From NCBI RefSeq assembly GCF_031457495.1, contig NZ_JAVDWM010000001.1, forward strand, positions 1,166,001 through 1,230,000: a stretch of DNA of 64,000 nt. The letters run 5' to 3'. How positions within the stretch are numbered: the stretch's first letter is position 1; each line of letters starts with the position of its first letter. Under the pieces are notes generated by a model. The model was not told the origin of the DNA, made no database searches, and was given only the letters and a program-made list of their open reading frames with translations. The stretch is from Sphingopyxis sp. BE259. Lineage in GTDB: Bacteria > Pseudomonadota > Alphaproteobacteria > Sphingomonadales > Sphingomonadaceae. The position numbers and the translations under genes are program-made. Of the stretch, positions 48,362 through 57,548 are shown one piece after another.

Positions 48362-48817
48362 ATGTTTGACAACAAGAATGTCAGCACGCTCAATTCGCTG
48401 ATCGCCACCACGCTGGACAGCGTCGATGGTTATCGCAAGGCCGCCGAAGAGGCGAATGCAGCGCAATTTCGCGAAATGTTTCTGAACCGCGCCAACGAGC
48501 GTCAGGCGATCGTCGCCGCGTTTCAGGCGAAGGTCCGCGAACTGGGCGGCAATCCCGAGGATGACGGCACGGTGCTGGCATCGGCGCATCGCGCGTTTCT
48601 GGGCCTTCGCGACGCGCTGACGGGTGACCCGGACGATTCGGCTGTCGTTGCCGAGGTGGAGCGCGGCGAGGATCATATCAAGGCGAAGTTCGAAAGCGCG
48701 CTGAAGGACGGCGATCTCGATCCGGCCGTGCAGCAGCTGATCCAGAGCAGCTTTGCCTCGGTGCGCGATGGCCATGATCAGATGTCGGCGCTCAAGCATC
48801 AGCTGAACGCCAGCTAA
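48362..48817 (+). CDS. DUF2383/PA2169-type four-helix protein
   Basis: The 151-residue protein is all-helical, with NVSTLNSLIATTLDSVDGYR, ANERQAIVAAFQAKVRELGG and RGEDHIKAKFESAL, matching the ferritin-like PA2169 family seen in stress-induced proteobacterial loci. No metal-binding set of Glu/His is obvious. The ATG follows aaagga. It is divergent from obgE across 299 nt and ends in a good terminator. Biochemical function unknown; a stress role is family-level inference. Confidence 0.8.
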   Translation: MFDNKNVSTLNSLIATTLDSVDGYRKAAEEANAAQFREMFLNRANERQAIVAAFQAKVRELGGNPEDDGTVLASAHRAFLGLRDALTGDPDDSAVVAEVERGEDHIKAKFESALKDGDLDPAVQQLIQSSFASVRDGHDQMSALKHQLNAS

Positions 48818-48851
48818 GACCTTCTCCACCCCTCCCGGAGAAGCATGGAAG

Positions 48852-48884
48852 CGGCGGTCCCGATAGTCGGGGCCGCCGTTTCTA
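48852..48884 (+). terminator. Hairpin terminator of the DUF2383-type gene
   Basis: cggcggtcccga pairs with tcggggccgccg (one G-U) around a 3-nt loop, followed by tttctattt. It lies at the end of the convergent TetR gene and probably serves both strands. Confidence 0.65.
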
Positions 48885-49481
48885 TTTGGCGTTTTGCGCC
48901 GCCCAGAAGTTCGCGATGCGCCCGGTGATGAGCTCGCACGCCAGCGCGCGTGCGGTGTCGCGGGGCAGGCCGAGTGCTTCGGCCATGGCACCGCCAAGCT
49001 GCGCGTCGCCGAGCGCCATCAGCACCAGCGCCAGGGTATCTTCGTGCATCAGGCGTTTTTCGTGCGCGTCGGGCGCCATGCCGTCGATCAGCTTGTGAAT
49101 GGCCTCGACGATCGGATCGAGCGCATCTTCATTGCCCGTTGCCGCCATCCACGTCGCCAGCGCGCCCGCGCCGCCGCTGTCGAACGCATCGAAGGCCAGA
49201 TCGACAATCTCGCGCACATTGCGTTCGCCCGGCGCCGATTCGGCCATTTTCTCGCCGATCGTCGCGCACACCGTTTCGGCGAGATAGGCGGCGAGCGCCT
49301 TTTGCAGGCCCGCCGCGCTGCCGAAATGATGGAGCAGATTGGCGTGGGTGCGGTCGATGCGGGCCGCGACGGCTTTCAACGTCACCGCTGCCGGGCCGGT
49401 TTCGATCAATATTTCGCGCGCGGCCTGAAGGGCGACGAACCGGCTCTCCTCGGGACTCAGGCGCTTCTTCACTATTGACAT
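48882..49481 (-). CDS. TetR/AcrR-family repressor
   Basis: The 199-residue regulator has an N-terminal helix-turn-helix, AVTLKAVAARIDRTHANLLHHFGS at about 31-54 (here quoted in part: VAARIDRTHANLLHHF), followed by a TetR ligand-binding domain of helices. It lies 48 nt from a divergent hydrolase gene, the usual layout for a TetR protein that controls its neighbour and itself. Effector unknown. Confidence 0.88.
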   Translation of the reverse strand: MSIVKKRLSPEESRFVALQAAREILIETGPAAVTLKAVAARIDRTHANLLHHFGSAAGLQKALAAYLAETVCATIGEKMAESAPGERNVREIVDLAFDAFDSGGAGALATWMAATGNEDALDPIVEAIHKLIDGMAPDAHEKRLMHEDTLALVLMALGDAQLGGAMAEALGLPRDTARALACELITGRIANFWAAQNAK

Positions 49482-49496
49482 GGTTGTAAGTAAACC
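49482..49496. promoter_or_regulatory. Possible TetR operator in the divergent spacer
   Basis: An imperfect palindrome ggtt-n7-aacc lies directly upstream of the TetR start in the 48-nt spacer shared with the divergent hydrolase gene. Half-sites are only four bases, so this is a weak prediction. Confidence 0.3.
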
Positions 49497-49529
49497 CTAT
49501 TCATTTCCCCATCGCCCCTTTTCGACGGT

Positions 49530-50429
49530 ATGACCCATATGTCCAGCCTTTCCCTTTCCCCGACCCCCGCCGACCTGTCGATCACCCCGCGCGACATGCG
49601 CTTTGGCCGCGACGACGCACAGGGTCGCTGGTGGTTGAACGGCGACCCGATCGCCTCGGCGTTCCACACCGCGCTGTCGGTGACTTTTCCGCGCGGCGAG
49701 GCGATGTTCATCGAGGCAGTGAAGGCGCACCGCGACGGCGTGCCCGACAAGCTGGCGCGCGAAATCCGGGCCTTTACGCAGCAGGAAGTAATCCACAGCC
49801 GCGAGCATGTGGTGTTCAACAAGAAAGCGGCCGAAGCGGGTTACGACCTCAGCGAGTTGGAGGCCGACGTCAATCAGGTGCTCGACCTGATCAAGACGCG
49901 GCCGCAGATCGTCAACCTGATGGCGACGATCGCGCTCGAACATTATACCGCGATGATGGCATCGGTGATGCTGCGCGACGAGACCATGTATGCGGGCGCC
50001 GAACCCGAATGGGCGGCCTTGTGGAAATGGCACGCGATCGAAGAGATCGAGCATAAGGGCGTTGCTTATGACACCTGGCTGCACGCGACGAAGGACTGGA
50101 GCCGGTTCAAGCGCTGGCGCGCCAAGTCGATCATGATGCTGCTTGTCACCAGCCGCTTCTGGCCGAAGCGGATCAAGGGCATGAAGAATTTGCTCAAGCA
50201 GGACGGGCTGACCGGCTGGCGCGTCACCGCGCGCATCTGGTGGTATATGCTCGGGTCGCCGGGGGTGCTGCGCAAAAGCTTCCTGCCGTGGCTCAGCTAT
50301 TTCCTGCCCGGTTTCCACCCGTGGAATCACGACGATCGCGCGCTGATCGAGCTGTATGAGAGCGATTATGCCGATGCGGTGATGCCGGCCCACGCGTCGA
50401 CGCCACGTGAGGAGCTGGCCGCCGCATAA
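49530..50429 (+). CDS. Metal-dependent hydrolase, ferritin-like (PF10118 type)
   Basis: The 299-residue protein has helices bearing E-x-x-H pairs of the PF10118 'predicted metal-dependent hydrolase' family: FTQQEVIHSREHVVF, IALEHYTAMM and WHAIEEIEHKGVAYD. These six Glu/His ligands suit a di-iron centre. An alternative Met three codons inside (position 49539) is possible. It is divergent from, and probably controlled by, the TetR gene. Reaction unknown. Confidence 0.82.
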   Translation: MTHMSSLSLSPTPADLSITPRDMRFGRDDAQGRWWLNGDPIASAFHTALSVTFPRGEAMFIEAVKAHRDGVPDKLAREIRAFTQQEVIHSREHVVFNKKAAEAGYDLSELEADVNQVLDLIKTRPQIVNLMATIALEHYTAMMASVMLRDETMYAGAEPEWAALWKWHAIEEIEHKGVAYDTWLHATKDWSRFKRWRAKSIMMLLVTSRFWPKRIKGMKNLLKQDGLTGWRVTARIWWYMLGSPGVLRKSFLPWLSYFLPGFHPWNHDDRALIELYESDYADAVMPAHASTPREELAAA

Positions 50430-50431
50430 CA

Positions 50432-50508
50432 CATCTCTCCCGCGAACTCGCGGATCCAGAGCGGCTCTCCTCTCCCCGTCTCTGGGTCTCCGTGTTCGCA
50501 GGGGCGAA
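50432..50508. repeat. Degenerate REPIN-like pair
   Basis: A left arm (tctcccgcgaactcgcgga, then tccagag) and a right arm (ctctgggtctccgtgttcg) are imperfect inverted copies with the ctggg tag conserved and decayed stems. Confidence 0.5.
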
Positions 50509-50581
50509 GCTGGCCGCCACCGTGACGCCGGACTGGACGCCGCGTCCCGCGTCCCATATCCCCCTTCCGGTGGAGGGGACC

Positions 50582-51142
50582 ATGCAACCACAGATGACGC
50601 CTGCCGAAGTCACGCAGCTGGAGCTGCAACTGGCGGGGCTATCGTCGCTGCTCGAATTCGGCTGCGGCGGCAGTACGCTGGTCGCGGCGCGGCAGCTGCG
50701 GCGGATCGTCAGCGTCGACAGCGACCCCGCCTGGCTGGCCAAGGTGCAGGCCGACATTGCGGGCGAGGCGGTCGAATTCACGCCTTACCATGCCGACATC
50801 GGCCCGGTCGGCGACTGGGGCTATCCGACCGACGAAAGCCGCCTGCGCGACTGGCCGCGCTATCATACCCAGATCTGGCGCGGCATGGGGGGCAGCCCCG
50901 ATGCGGTGCTGATCGACGGGCGCTTTCGCGTCGCGTGCCTGTTGCAGGCGATCATCCACTGCAAGCCCGACTGCATCTTGCTGTTTCACGATTTCGCCAA
51001 TCGGCCGCATTATCATAGCGTACTGAAGCACGTCGATGTGCTGACGCGCGTCGACACGCTGGCGGTGATGCGCGCCAAGGCGCAGGTCGATGGCAAGGCC
51101 GTGCTGCACGATCTGTTCGACCATTATCTGATCCCTGATTGA
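50582..51142 (+). CDS. Class-I methyltransferase-like protein
   Basis: The 186-residue protein has a Rossmann start LLEFGCGGSTLVAARQLRR (SAM-binding motif I) followed by IVSVDSDPAWLAKV (motif post-I acid) and AVLIDGRFRVACLLQA. The layout fits small O-methyltransferase-like or glycan-modifying proteins, but no catalytic residues are obvious. The ATG at 50582 is preferred to an upstream Met that would start inside the repeat. Substrate unknown. Confidence 0.65.
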   Translation: MQPQMTPAEVTQLELQLAGLSSLLEFGCGGSTLVAARQLRRIVSVDSDPAWLAKVQADIAGEAVEFTPYHADIGPVGDWGYPTDESRLRDWPRYHTQIWRGMGGSPDAVLIDGRFRVACLLQAIIHCKPDCILLFHDFANRPHYHSVLKHVDVLTRVDTLAVMRAKAQVDGKAVLHDLFDHYLIPD

Positions 51143-51174
51143 CCCGCCCGGCGGGCTTCGGCACACCCGCGCCC

Positions 51175-51705
51175 ATGGTCACTATCGCTCCCGTCATCGA
51201 AACCGATCGCCTGCGCCTGCGCCCCGGACGCCTGTCCGACAAGGACATCCATATCGCGATGTGGGCCGACGAACGCGTCACCCGCTTCATCGGCGGCGAA
51301 CCGCGCGCACCCGACGTCAGCTGGGGCAAGTTTCTGAGTTCCGCGGGGCTGTGGCCGGTGATGGGGTTCGGCTATTGGGTGTTCGCCGACCGAGCCACCG
51401 ATGCGCTGATCGGCATGGGCGGCTTCAGCTATTTCGGCCGCGGCATCCCCGAACTGGAAGGCGTGCCCGAGGTGGGCTGGGCGTTCGACGCCGATCATTG
51501 GGGGGCGGGCTTTGCGACCGAAGCGATGCGCGCGGCGCTGGGGTGGGCGGATGCGAACCTCGATGCCGCCGAGGTGCGCTGCATCATCGATCCGGGCAAC
51601 GATGCGTCGGAGCGGGTGGCGGCGAAGCTGGGGTTCCGGCGGATCGGCGACAGCGATGCGCTTGGGCATGTCGTGGTGATTTATGCGCGGCGGCGCGGGG
51701 GATAA
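51175..51705 (+). CDS. GNAT-family N-acetyltransferase
   Basis: The 176-residue protein is a GNAT enzyme of the RimJ/RimL style: IETDRLRLRPGRLSDKD, IGMGGFSYFGR, PEVGWAFDADHWGAGFATEA (acetyl-CoA loop W-G-G-A-T) and VRCIIDPGNDASERVAAKLGF. The ATG at 51175 fits the family N-terminus; a TTG at 51139 overlaps the previous stop and would add 12 residues. Acceptor unknown. Confidence 0.88.
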   Translation: MVTIAPVIETDRLRLRPGRLSDKDIHIAMWADERVTRFIGGEPRAPDVSWGKFLSSAGLWPVMGFGYWVFADRATDALIGMGGFSYFGRGIPELEGVPEVGWAFDADHWGAGFATEAMRAALGWADANLDAAEVRCIIDPGNDASERVAAKLGFRRIGDSDALGHVVVIYARRRGG

Positions 51706-51706
51706 A

Positions 51707-51834
51707 ATCCTCCCCGGAACGGGGAGGGGGACCGCGAAGCGGTGGAGGGGGCTATCGGCATTGAGCGGCGGTTGAAGGACGCGACCCCCCTCCGTCAGCG
51801 CTGCGCGCTGCCACCTCCCCACAAGTGGGGAGGA
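51707..51834. repeat. Complex inverted-repeat element
   Basis: The outer arms atcctcccc-ggaac-ggggagg (from 51707) and cctcccc-acaagt-ggggaggat (to 51834) are inverted; an inner purine/pyrimidine pair (ggtggaggggg and ccccccTcc) lies between. It fills the gap between convergent genes. Confidence 0.65.
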
Positions 51835-51842
51835 TCGTTTTT

Positions 51843-52289
51843 TCACACCGCCTCGACCACCAGCACTCCGCCGTCGGCGCTGACCACCCGGACCCGCGTG
51901 CCTTCGGCCGCATCCGGCCCGCGCACCGGCCATTCGCCGTCACCGACCCGCGCCCGCCCGCGGCCATTCTCGATCGCGGTGACCAGCGTCAGCACTTCGC
52001 CGATCAGTCGCCCGCCGCGCTGATTCAGCAACGGGTCGGTCGATTCAATCGGATTGGCCTTGAGCCAGCGGCGCGCGCCATAGAGCGCGATGAACGCCAG
52101 CACCGCAAAGATACCGAGCTGCATCGGCACTGCGATCGGCAGCAGAAAGGTCAGGACGCCGGTCGCGATCGCCGCAACCCCCAACCAGACGAGGAAGAAG
52201 CCGGGCGCGATGATTTCCGCGGCGCACAGCAGCACCCCGATGGTCAGCCACGCCCAATGCGGTTCCATGTTGGTCAGCCATTCAGGCAT
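51843..52289 (-). CDS. NfeD-family membrane protein
   Basis: The 148-residue protein has three to four N-terminal membrane helices (HWAWLTIGVLLCAAEIIAPG, ATGVLTFLLPIAVPMQLG, FAVLAFIALYG) and a C-terminal OB-fold domain (GRARVGDGEWPVRGPDA, VRVVSADGGVLVVE). NfeD proteins work with stomatin/SPFH proteins in membrane microdomains; the gene starts two nt after the stop of one. Short NfeD type without the protease domain. Confidence 0.92.
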   Translation of the reverse strand: MPEWLTNMEPHWAWLTIGVLLCAAEIIAPGFFLVWLGVAAIATGVLTFLLPIAVPMQLGIFAVLAFIALYGARRWLKANPIESTDPLLNQRGGRLIGEVLTLVTAIENGRGRARVGDGEWPVRGPDAAEGTRVRVVSADGGVLVVEAV

Positions 52290-52290
52290 G

Positions 52291-53211
52291 TCATGCTCCC
52301 GTCTTGCGTTCGATCGCGTCGCGCGCGAGTTCGCCGATGCCGCCGAGCGTGCCGATCAGCTGCGTCGCCTCGACCGGGAACAGGATCGTCTTGCTGTTCG
52401 GGCTGGTGGCAAACTGGCTGACCGCTTCGACATATTTCTGCGCGATGAAGTAGTTGATCGCTTGGGCATTACCGCCCGCGATCGCGTCGGACACCATCAT
52501 CGTCGCCTTGGCTTCGGCTTCGGCTTCGCGTTCGCGCGCTTCGGCGTCGCGGAAGGCGGCCTCGCGGCGGCCCTCGGCCTGCAGGATCTGGCCCTGCTTC
52601 TCCCCCTCGGCGCGCAGGATTTCGGACGCCCGCATGCCTTCGGCCTCGAGGATGTTGGCGCGCTTTTCGCGCTCGGCCTTCATCTGCCGCGCCATCGCGT
52701 TCGAAATATCGGCGGGCGGGCGGATGTCCTTGATCTCGACGCGGGTGATCTTGACCCCCCAGGGCGTCGTCGCCTCGTCAACCACGACGAGCAGCCGGGC
52801 GTTGATATGATCGCGTTTCGACAGCGTTTCGTCGAGGTCCATCGACCCCATGACCGTTCGCAGGTTGGTCGTCGTCAGGTTCATGATCGCCAGATACAGG
52901 TCGCTGACTTCATAGGCTGCCTTGGCGGCGTCCAGCACCTGAAAGAACACGACGCCGTCGACCGCGACCATCGCATTGTCCTTGGTGATGATTTCCTGGC
53001 CGGGAATGTCGAGCACCTGCTCCATCATGTTGACCTTGCGGCCGACGCGATCAAAGATCGGCATGATGAAGTTCAGCCCCGGCTGCGCGGTGTGGGTGTA
53101 GCGACCAAAGCGTTCGATCGTGTAGCTGAAACCCTGTCGAACCGGGGTCAGCGCCCACAGCAGGAACACCGCCGCCAGCACGACGAGTGCGATCGGAAAC
53201 CAATAATCCAT
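52291..53211 (-). CDS. Stomatin/SPFH-domain protein
   Basis: The 306-residue protein has an N-terminal membrane hairpin ([17 protein letters not shown]), a band-7 domain ([31 protein letters not shown]) and a C-terminal coiled coil rich in Ala and Glu ([13 protein letters not shown]). It is the slipin/QmcA type, forms oligomers in membrane domains and is paired with NfeD as in many bacteria. Its divergent neighbour starts 81 nt away. Confidence 0.92.
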   Translation of the reverse strand: MDYWFPIALVVLAAVFLLWALTPVRQGFSYTIERFGRYTHTAQPGLNFIMPIFDRVGRKVNMMEQVLDIPGQEIITKDNAMVAVDGVVFFQVLDAAKAAYEVSDLYLAIMNLTTTNLRTVMGSMDLDETLSKRDHINARLLVVVDEATTPWGVKITRVEIKDIRPPADISNAMARQMKAEREKRANILEAEGMRASEILRAEGEKQGQILQAEGRREAAFRDAEAREREAEAEAKATMMVSDAIAGGNAQAINYFIAQKYVEAVSQFATSPNSKTILFPVEATQLIGTLGGIGELARDAIERKTGA

Positions 53212-53292
53212 CGAAAATCCCCTCTGCGAACCTGGCCGTCAGGCCTCACTCCTTTATTGCGAGAACCGCCGCATTGCGCCAGACAAAAGCGC

Positions 53293-54102
53293 ATGACCGC
53301 CACCAGTTTCGCACCCCGCTCGCTGCTTTACGTCCCCGGTTCGAACGCCCGCGCGCTCGAAAAGGCGGGCGGGCTGGCCGCCGACATGCTGATCATCGAT
53401 CTGGAGGATGCGGTCCCCGCCGATCGCAAGAACGACGCGCGCGCCGCGATGCGCGCGGCTGTGGCGGCGGGGTTTCCGGGCAAACGCGTGGCGGTGCGGA
53501 TCAATGCGACGGGGACGGCCGAGCAGGCCGCGGACCTCGACGCGCTCGCCGACCTGAAACTCGACGCCCTTGTGCTGCCCAAGGTCGATGCGCCTGCCGA
53601 TCTGGGGCCGGTGCGCGGTCTGGGCCTGCCGGTGCTGGCGATGATTGAAACCCCGGCGGCGATCTATGCGGCGCGCGACATCGCCGCCGACCCGGCCGTC
53701 GCCGGGCTGATTGCGGGACTGAACGATCTGGCGTATGAATTAAAACTGCCGGACGGCATGGATCGCGGCGCGATGAGCCATGCGATCCAGGCGATCGTGC
53801 TGGCGGCGCGCGCCGCGGGGGTGTGGGGCTTCGACGGGGTTTACAACGCGATCGACGACGCCGCAGGCTTCGCCGCCGAGGCCGCCGAGGGGCGGCGGCT
53901 GGGGTTCGACGGCAAAACGCTGATCCACCCGTCGCAGGTCGATCCGTGCAACACCGCCTTCGCCCCATCGGCGCGCGAGATCGCCGCCGCCGAAGCGCTG
54001 GTCGCCGCGGCCACTGGCGGGGCGCAGCGGCATGACGGTCGGATGATCGAAGATATGCATGTTGCAGCGGCGCGGGCGTTGTTGGGGCGCGCGGGGCGTT
54101 GA
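53293..54102 (+). CDS. HpcH/HpaI-family CoA-ester lyase (CitE-like)
   Basis: The 269-residue protein is a TIM-barrel lyase related to the citrate lyase beta subunit: RSLLYVPGSNARALEKA, IIDLEDAVPADRKNDAR, VRINATGT, VLPKVDAP, AMIETPAAIYAARDIA and GKTLIHPSQVD. The Glu of IETP and Asp of DLED bind the metal. Likely substrates are malyl-, citramalyl- or beta-methylmalyl-CoA. An enormous open frame upstream on this strand is the shadow of the stomatin gene; the ATG at 53293 begins the true protein. Confidence 0.9.
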   Translation: MTATSFAPRSLLYVPGSNARALEKAGGLAADMLIIDLEDAVPADRKNDARAAMRAAVAAGFPGKRVAVRINATGTAEQAADLDALADLKLDALVLPKVDAPADLGPVRGLGLPVLAMIETPAAIYAARDIAADPAVAGLIAGLNDLAYELKLPDGMDRGAMSHAIQAIVLAARAAGVWGFDGVYNAIDDAAGFAAEAAEGRRLGFDGKTLIHPSQVDPCNTAFAPSAREIAAAEALVAAATGGAQRHDGRMIEDMHVAAARALLGRAGR

Positions 54103-54143
54103 TGAGACGGCGACGGGTGCTGCTTCCTCGCTAAGCAAGCGGC

Positions 54144-54230
54144 TGTTCCCCGGCGAAAGCCGGGGCCTAGGGCGCCAGAAAACTTCGTCCGGCTGCGAAC
54201 GCCCTGGGCCCCGGCTTTCGCCGGGGAACA
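54144..54230. repeat. REPIN-like pair of inverted palindromes
   Basis: Arms 54144-54174 and 54200-54230 are inverted 31-nt copies with one difference in the tag. Each holds an extended stem ttccccggc/gccggggaa around a GAAA or TTTC loop and carries the cgccctggg tag found in GIY-YIG unit 2. Confidence 0.9.
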
Positions 54231-54318
54231 TACATGTCAAAGGGGAAAATCGCCTGCCATTCGTCGTTCGACGAACGCGCCTTGCTTGCCTGCGGTGATC
54301 ATGCCATGCGGCGCCCCC

Positions 54319-55821
54319 ATGCAAGCAATTAAGTTTCGCGCCGCGATTGCGGCTGTCGCCCTGATCGCCACGTCCGCCCCGGCCATTGCCGCTTCTGCGA
54401 AGGCCGACGCGCCGGTCACTGAGGCCCAGCTCGCCGACCATATCAAAATCCTGGCCGGCGACGCGTTTGAAGGGCGCGCGCCGGGCAGCGACGGCGAGGA
54501 TCGCACGATCGCCTATATCGTCGGTGAATGGGCCAGAGCTGGGTTGGAAGCGGTGCCGGGCAGCTCGACCCCCTGGTTGCAGCCGGTGCCGTTCGTTGAG
54601 AGCAAGGCGATCAGCGGCAGCGCGAAATTCAAGGTTCATGGCCGCGATTTTGCGCTGGAGGACGATGGCATCATCCTGACCGGGCGCGACGCTTCGGCCG
54701 CGCTGGCCAATGTTCCCGCGGTCTTTGTCGGTTATGGCGTCGATGGCGCGGGCCAGGTCAACGCCGACGTCACCGGCAAGCTGGCAATCATGTTGTTCGA
54801 TAATGCCCCGTTCGGCGACAAGCTGCCGCGTTACCGCGAGCGGCGCCAGCTGCTCGCCGACGCGGGCGCCGCCGCGGTGCTGGTGATCGCAACCGATGCG
54901 GTGCCATGGGGGCAGCTGCGTGACAGCGCGGGCAGCACCGCGGTGCGACTGGCCGACGCCAAGCCGGGCGCGCCGGTGAGCGGCTTCCTGTCGCTTGAAG
55001 CCGCCGATGCTTTGCTCAAGAAAGCGGGACAGGATGGCGCGGCGGTGCGCGAAGCCGCAAAGTTACCCGATTACAAGGGGGTTGTGCTGCCGGTGACCGC
55101 CGATCTGGCCACCCAATCCGCGATCCGGCCCTTTGCCAGCAACAATGTCATCGCCAAGCTGCCGGGCGCCAAGCCCGACGGCAAGGCGGTGCTGTTCTTG
55201 GGCCATTGGGACCATCTGGGCATCTGCGGCAAGGAAAGCGACGCCGACCGCATCTGCAACGGCGCGGTTGATAATGCGAGCGGGATCGCGGTGCTGATCG
55301 AGGTCGCCAAACGACTGGCGACGGGTCCGCGCCCCGACCGCGACATCTATTTCCTCGCGACGACGGCGGAAGAAAAGGGCCTGCTTGGCGCGCGCTATTT
55401 CGCCGATTACCCGGTGGTGCCGTTGACCGATATCACCGTTGCGCTGAACGTCGACACGATCGCGATTTCGCCGCGTGGCACTCCGGTCGCGACGATCGGC
55501 CGCGGCAAACCAGCTTATGACGCGGTGGTGCGCGCGGCGGCGACCAAATTGGGCCGCAAGCTCGATGAAGATGGCGAGGCCGATGCCTTCATCCAGCGCC
55601 AGGACGGCTGGGCGCTCGGTGCCAAGGGCGTCACGTCGCTGATGGTCGGCGGCAGTTTTTCTGACATGCCGCTGCTCGAAGCGTTTCTGGGCGGCGACTA
55701 TCACGGCCCGGACGACAATTTTTCGGACAAGATTCCATTGGGTGGCGCCGCCGAGGATGCCGACCTGCACGTCGCGTTGGGCCGGGCGTTTGGCGATGTA
55801 AAAGTGTGGCCGGGGAAATAG
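54319..55821 (+). CDS. Exported M28-family peptidase
   Basis: The 500-residue protein has a signal peptide (IAAVALIATSAPAIAASA). Its peptidase domain shows the co-catalytic zinc ligands: GHWDHLG, GAVDNASGIAVL, ATTAEEKGLLGARYF and a distal Asp in LNVDTIAI, with a last His in GDYHGPDDN. A protease-associated domain is inserted at about 110-240. This suits aminopeptidases of the periplasm or cell surface. Upstream in-frame starts at 54301 and 54286 are possible but extend the signal unusually. Confidence 0.88.
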   Translation: MQAIKFRAAIAAVALIATSAPAIAASAKADAPVTEAQLADHIKILAGDAFEGRAPGSDGEDRTIAYIVGEWARAGLEAVPGSSTPWLQPVPFVESKAISGSAKFKVHGRDFALEDDGIILTGRDASAALANVPAVFVGYGVDGAGQVNADVTGKLAIMLFDNAPFGDKLPRYRERRQLLADAGAAAVLVIATDAVPWGQLRDSAGSTAVRLADAKPGAPVSGFLSLEAADALLKKAGQDGAAVREAAKLPDYKGVVLPVTADLATQSAIRPFASNNVIAKLPGAKPDGKAVLFLGHWDHLGICGKESDADRICNGAVDNASGIAVLIEVAKRLATGPRPDRDIYFLATTAEEKGLLGARYFADYPVVPLTDITVALNVDTIAISPRGTPVATIGRGKPAYDAVVRAAATKLGRKLDEDGEADAFIQRQDGWALGAKGVTSLMVGGSFSDMPLLEAFLGGDYHGPDDNFSDKIPLGGAAEDADLHVALGRAFGDVKVWPGK

Positions 55822-55823
55822 AA

Positions 55824-55913
55824 CGTCGCCCCCGCGCAGGCGGGGGCCGTCGTCGGCCTTGCAACCCGTTGCTGCGTAAACCGCTAGCGGCCCCCGCCTT
55901 CGCGGGGGCGACG
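55824..55913. repeat. REPIN-like pair of inverted palindromes
   Basis: Arms 55824-55849 and 55888-55913 are inverted 26-nt copies with one difference, in the loop. Each is an 8-bp hairpin gcccccgc/gcgggggc with a GCAG or CTTC loop. It lies between convergent genes. Confidence 0.9.
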
Positions 55914-55919
55914 GAATAA

Positions 55920-57293
55920 TCAGGCCGCCTGCTTCGCCCGCTCGGTCATTTCCTGATTGAGCATCTCGGCCAGCAGGAACGCCAATTCGAGCGACTGCCC
56001 GGCGTTGAGCCGCGGATCGCAGTGCGTGTGATAGCGGTCGGCCAGATCCATCTGGGTCACGTCCATCGCGCCGCCGGTGCATTCGGTGACATTCTGGCCG
56101 GTCATCTCGATATGGATGCCGCCGCCATGCGTCCCCTCGGCGCGGTGGACGGCAAAGAAGCCGCGCACTTCGGCCAGGATACGCTCGAACGGCCGCGTCT
56201 TGTAGCCGTTGGGGGTCTTGATGACATTGCCGTGCATCGGGTCGCACGACCAGACGACGGGATGCCCCGATTCCTTCACCGCGCGCACCAGCTTGGGCAG
56301 ATGCGCCTCGATCTTGTCGTGGCCATAGCGCGTGATCAGCGTCATCCGCCCCGACACATGGTTCGGGTTCAGCGTGTCGAGCAGGCGCAGCAGAGCGTCG
56401 GCCTCCAGGCTCGGTCCGCATTTCATACCGACCGGATTGCCGATGCCGCGCAGGAACTCGATATGCGCCGATCCCTCGAAACGGGTGCGGTCGCCGACCC
56501 AAAGGAAGTGGCCCGACGTGTCGTACCAGCCGCCGGTCAGGCTGTCCTGCCGGGTAAGCGCCTGCTCATAGGGCAGCAGCAAAGCCTCGTGGCTGGTGTA
56601 GAAGCTGGTGCCCTTGATCTGCGGCACTGTTTCGGGGGTCACCCCGCACGCTTCCATGAAGGCGAGCGCTTCGGAAATCCGGCCTGCGGTTTCCTGATAT
56701 TTCTTGGCCCACGGGCTGCGGTCCATGAAGTCATGCGTCCAGGCGTTGACCTGATGCAAATTGGCATAGCCGCCGTTCGCAAAGGCGCGCAGGAGATTCA
56801 GCGTCGCCGCCGACTGGTTGTAGGCCTTGACCATGCGCTGCGGATCGGGCTCGCGGCCCGCTTCCTCGAACGCGATGTCGTTGATGATGTCGCCGCGATA
56901 GCTGGGCAGCGACACGCCATCGACATCTTCCATGTCCGCCGAGCGTGGCTTGGCGAACTGGCCCGCCATGCGGCCGAGCTTCACCACCGGCATCTTCGAC
57001 GCAAAGGTCAGCACCACCGCCATCTGGAGCAGGACGCGGAAGGTGTCGCGGATGTTGTTCGGATGAAATTCGGCGAAGCTCTCGGCGCAGTCGCCGCCCT
57101 GGAGCAGGAACGCCTTGCCTTCGGCTACCCGGCCGAGATCGGCGGTCAGGTCGCGCGCCTCGCCGGCAAAGACCAGCGGCGGGTAATTGCTGAGCTCGCG
57201 CTCCGCCGCCGCGAGCGCATCGGCGTCGCGATAGGTCGGGAGTTGGCGGGCGTCGTGCGAGCGCCAGCTGTGCGGTTGCCAATTTTTCGTCAT
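55920..57293 (-). CDS. aroG: Class II 3-deoxy-7-phosphoheptulonate synthase
   Basis: The 457-residue enzyme makes DAHP from phosphoenolpyruvate and erythrose 4-phosphate, the first step to aromatic amino acids. It is the plant-like class II type: [84 protein letters not shown] and NVTECTGGA. The metal cysteine is in GGDCAE. The ATG at 57293 removes 27 unrelated residues. Symbol given for DAHP synthase in general; aroF or aroH naming is equally possible. Confidence 0.94.
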   Translation of the reverse strand: MTKNWQPHSWRSHDARQLPTYRDADALAAAERELSNYPPLVFAGEARDLTADLGRVAEGKAFLLQGGDCAESFAEFHPNNIRDTFRVLLQMAVVLTFASKMPVVKLGRMAGQFAKPRSADMEDVDGVSLPSYRGDIINDIAFEEAGREPDPQRMVKAYNQSAATLNLLRAFANGGYANLHQVNAWTHDFMDRSPWAKKYQETAGRISEALAFMEACGVTPETVPQIKGTSFYTSHEALLLPYEQALTRQDSLTGGWYDTSGHFLWVGDRTRFEGSAHIEFLRGIGNPVGMKCGPSLEADALLRLLDTLNPNHVSGRMTLITRYGHDKIEAHLPKLVRAVKESGHPVVWSCDPMHGNVIKTPNGYKTRPFERILAEVRGFFAVHRAEGTHGGGIHIEMTGQNVTECTGGAMDVTQMDLADRYHTHCDPRLNAGQSLELAFLLAEMLNQEMTERAKQAA

Positions 57294-57548
57294 CTGCCTG
57301 TTCTTTTCGTATGCGAATCCGGGCGCCGCCATGGCGCGATTGCCGATCCGGCGCAATGCGCGCCATTCCCGCAAACGCGAAAATTAGCATTATCGTGACA
57401 TTTACGCACCTATGCTTTTCTTGCGCGCCCAAAACTGTTAGTTTGTTACGGCTTTTTGGAATGCAACCGGCGCATTCAAGGCATTTGGCTATCGGCAACG
57501 TTATACCCCAGTGACCTGATTTTGGGTCTGCACGCGAAGCGATCGGCT
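57294..57548. promoter_or_regulatory. Divergent promoter region of DAHP synthase and a cyclic-nucleotide-binding gene
   Basis: A 255-nt spacer between divergent genes contains an A/T-rich core around 57380-57450. No -35/-10 boxes or operator can be fixed with confidence. Confidence 0.35.

Noticed and set aside
52090..53292. Long + strand frame running into the CoA-ester lyase
   Set aside because: It is antisense to the NfeD/stomatin genes; the lyase N-terminus begins at the ATG at 53293.
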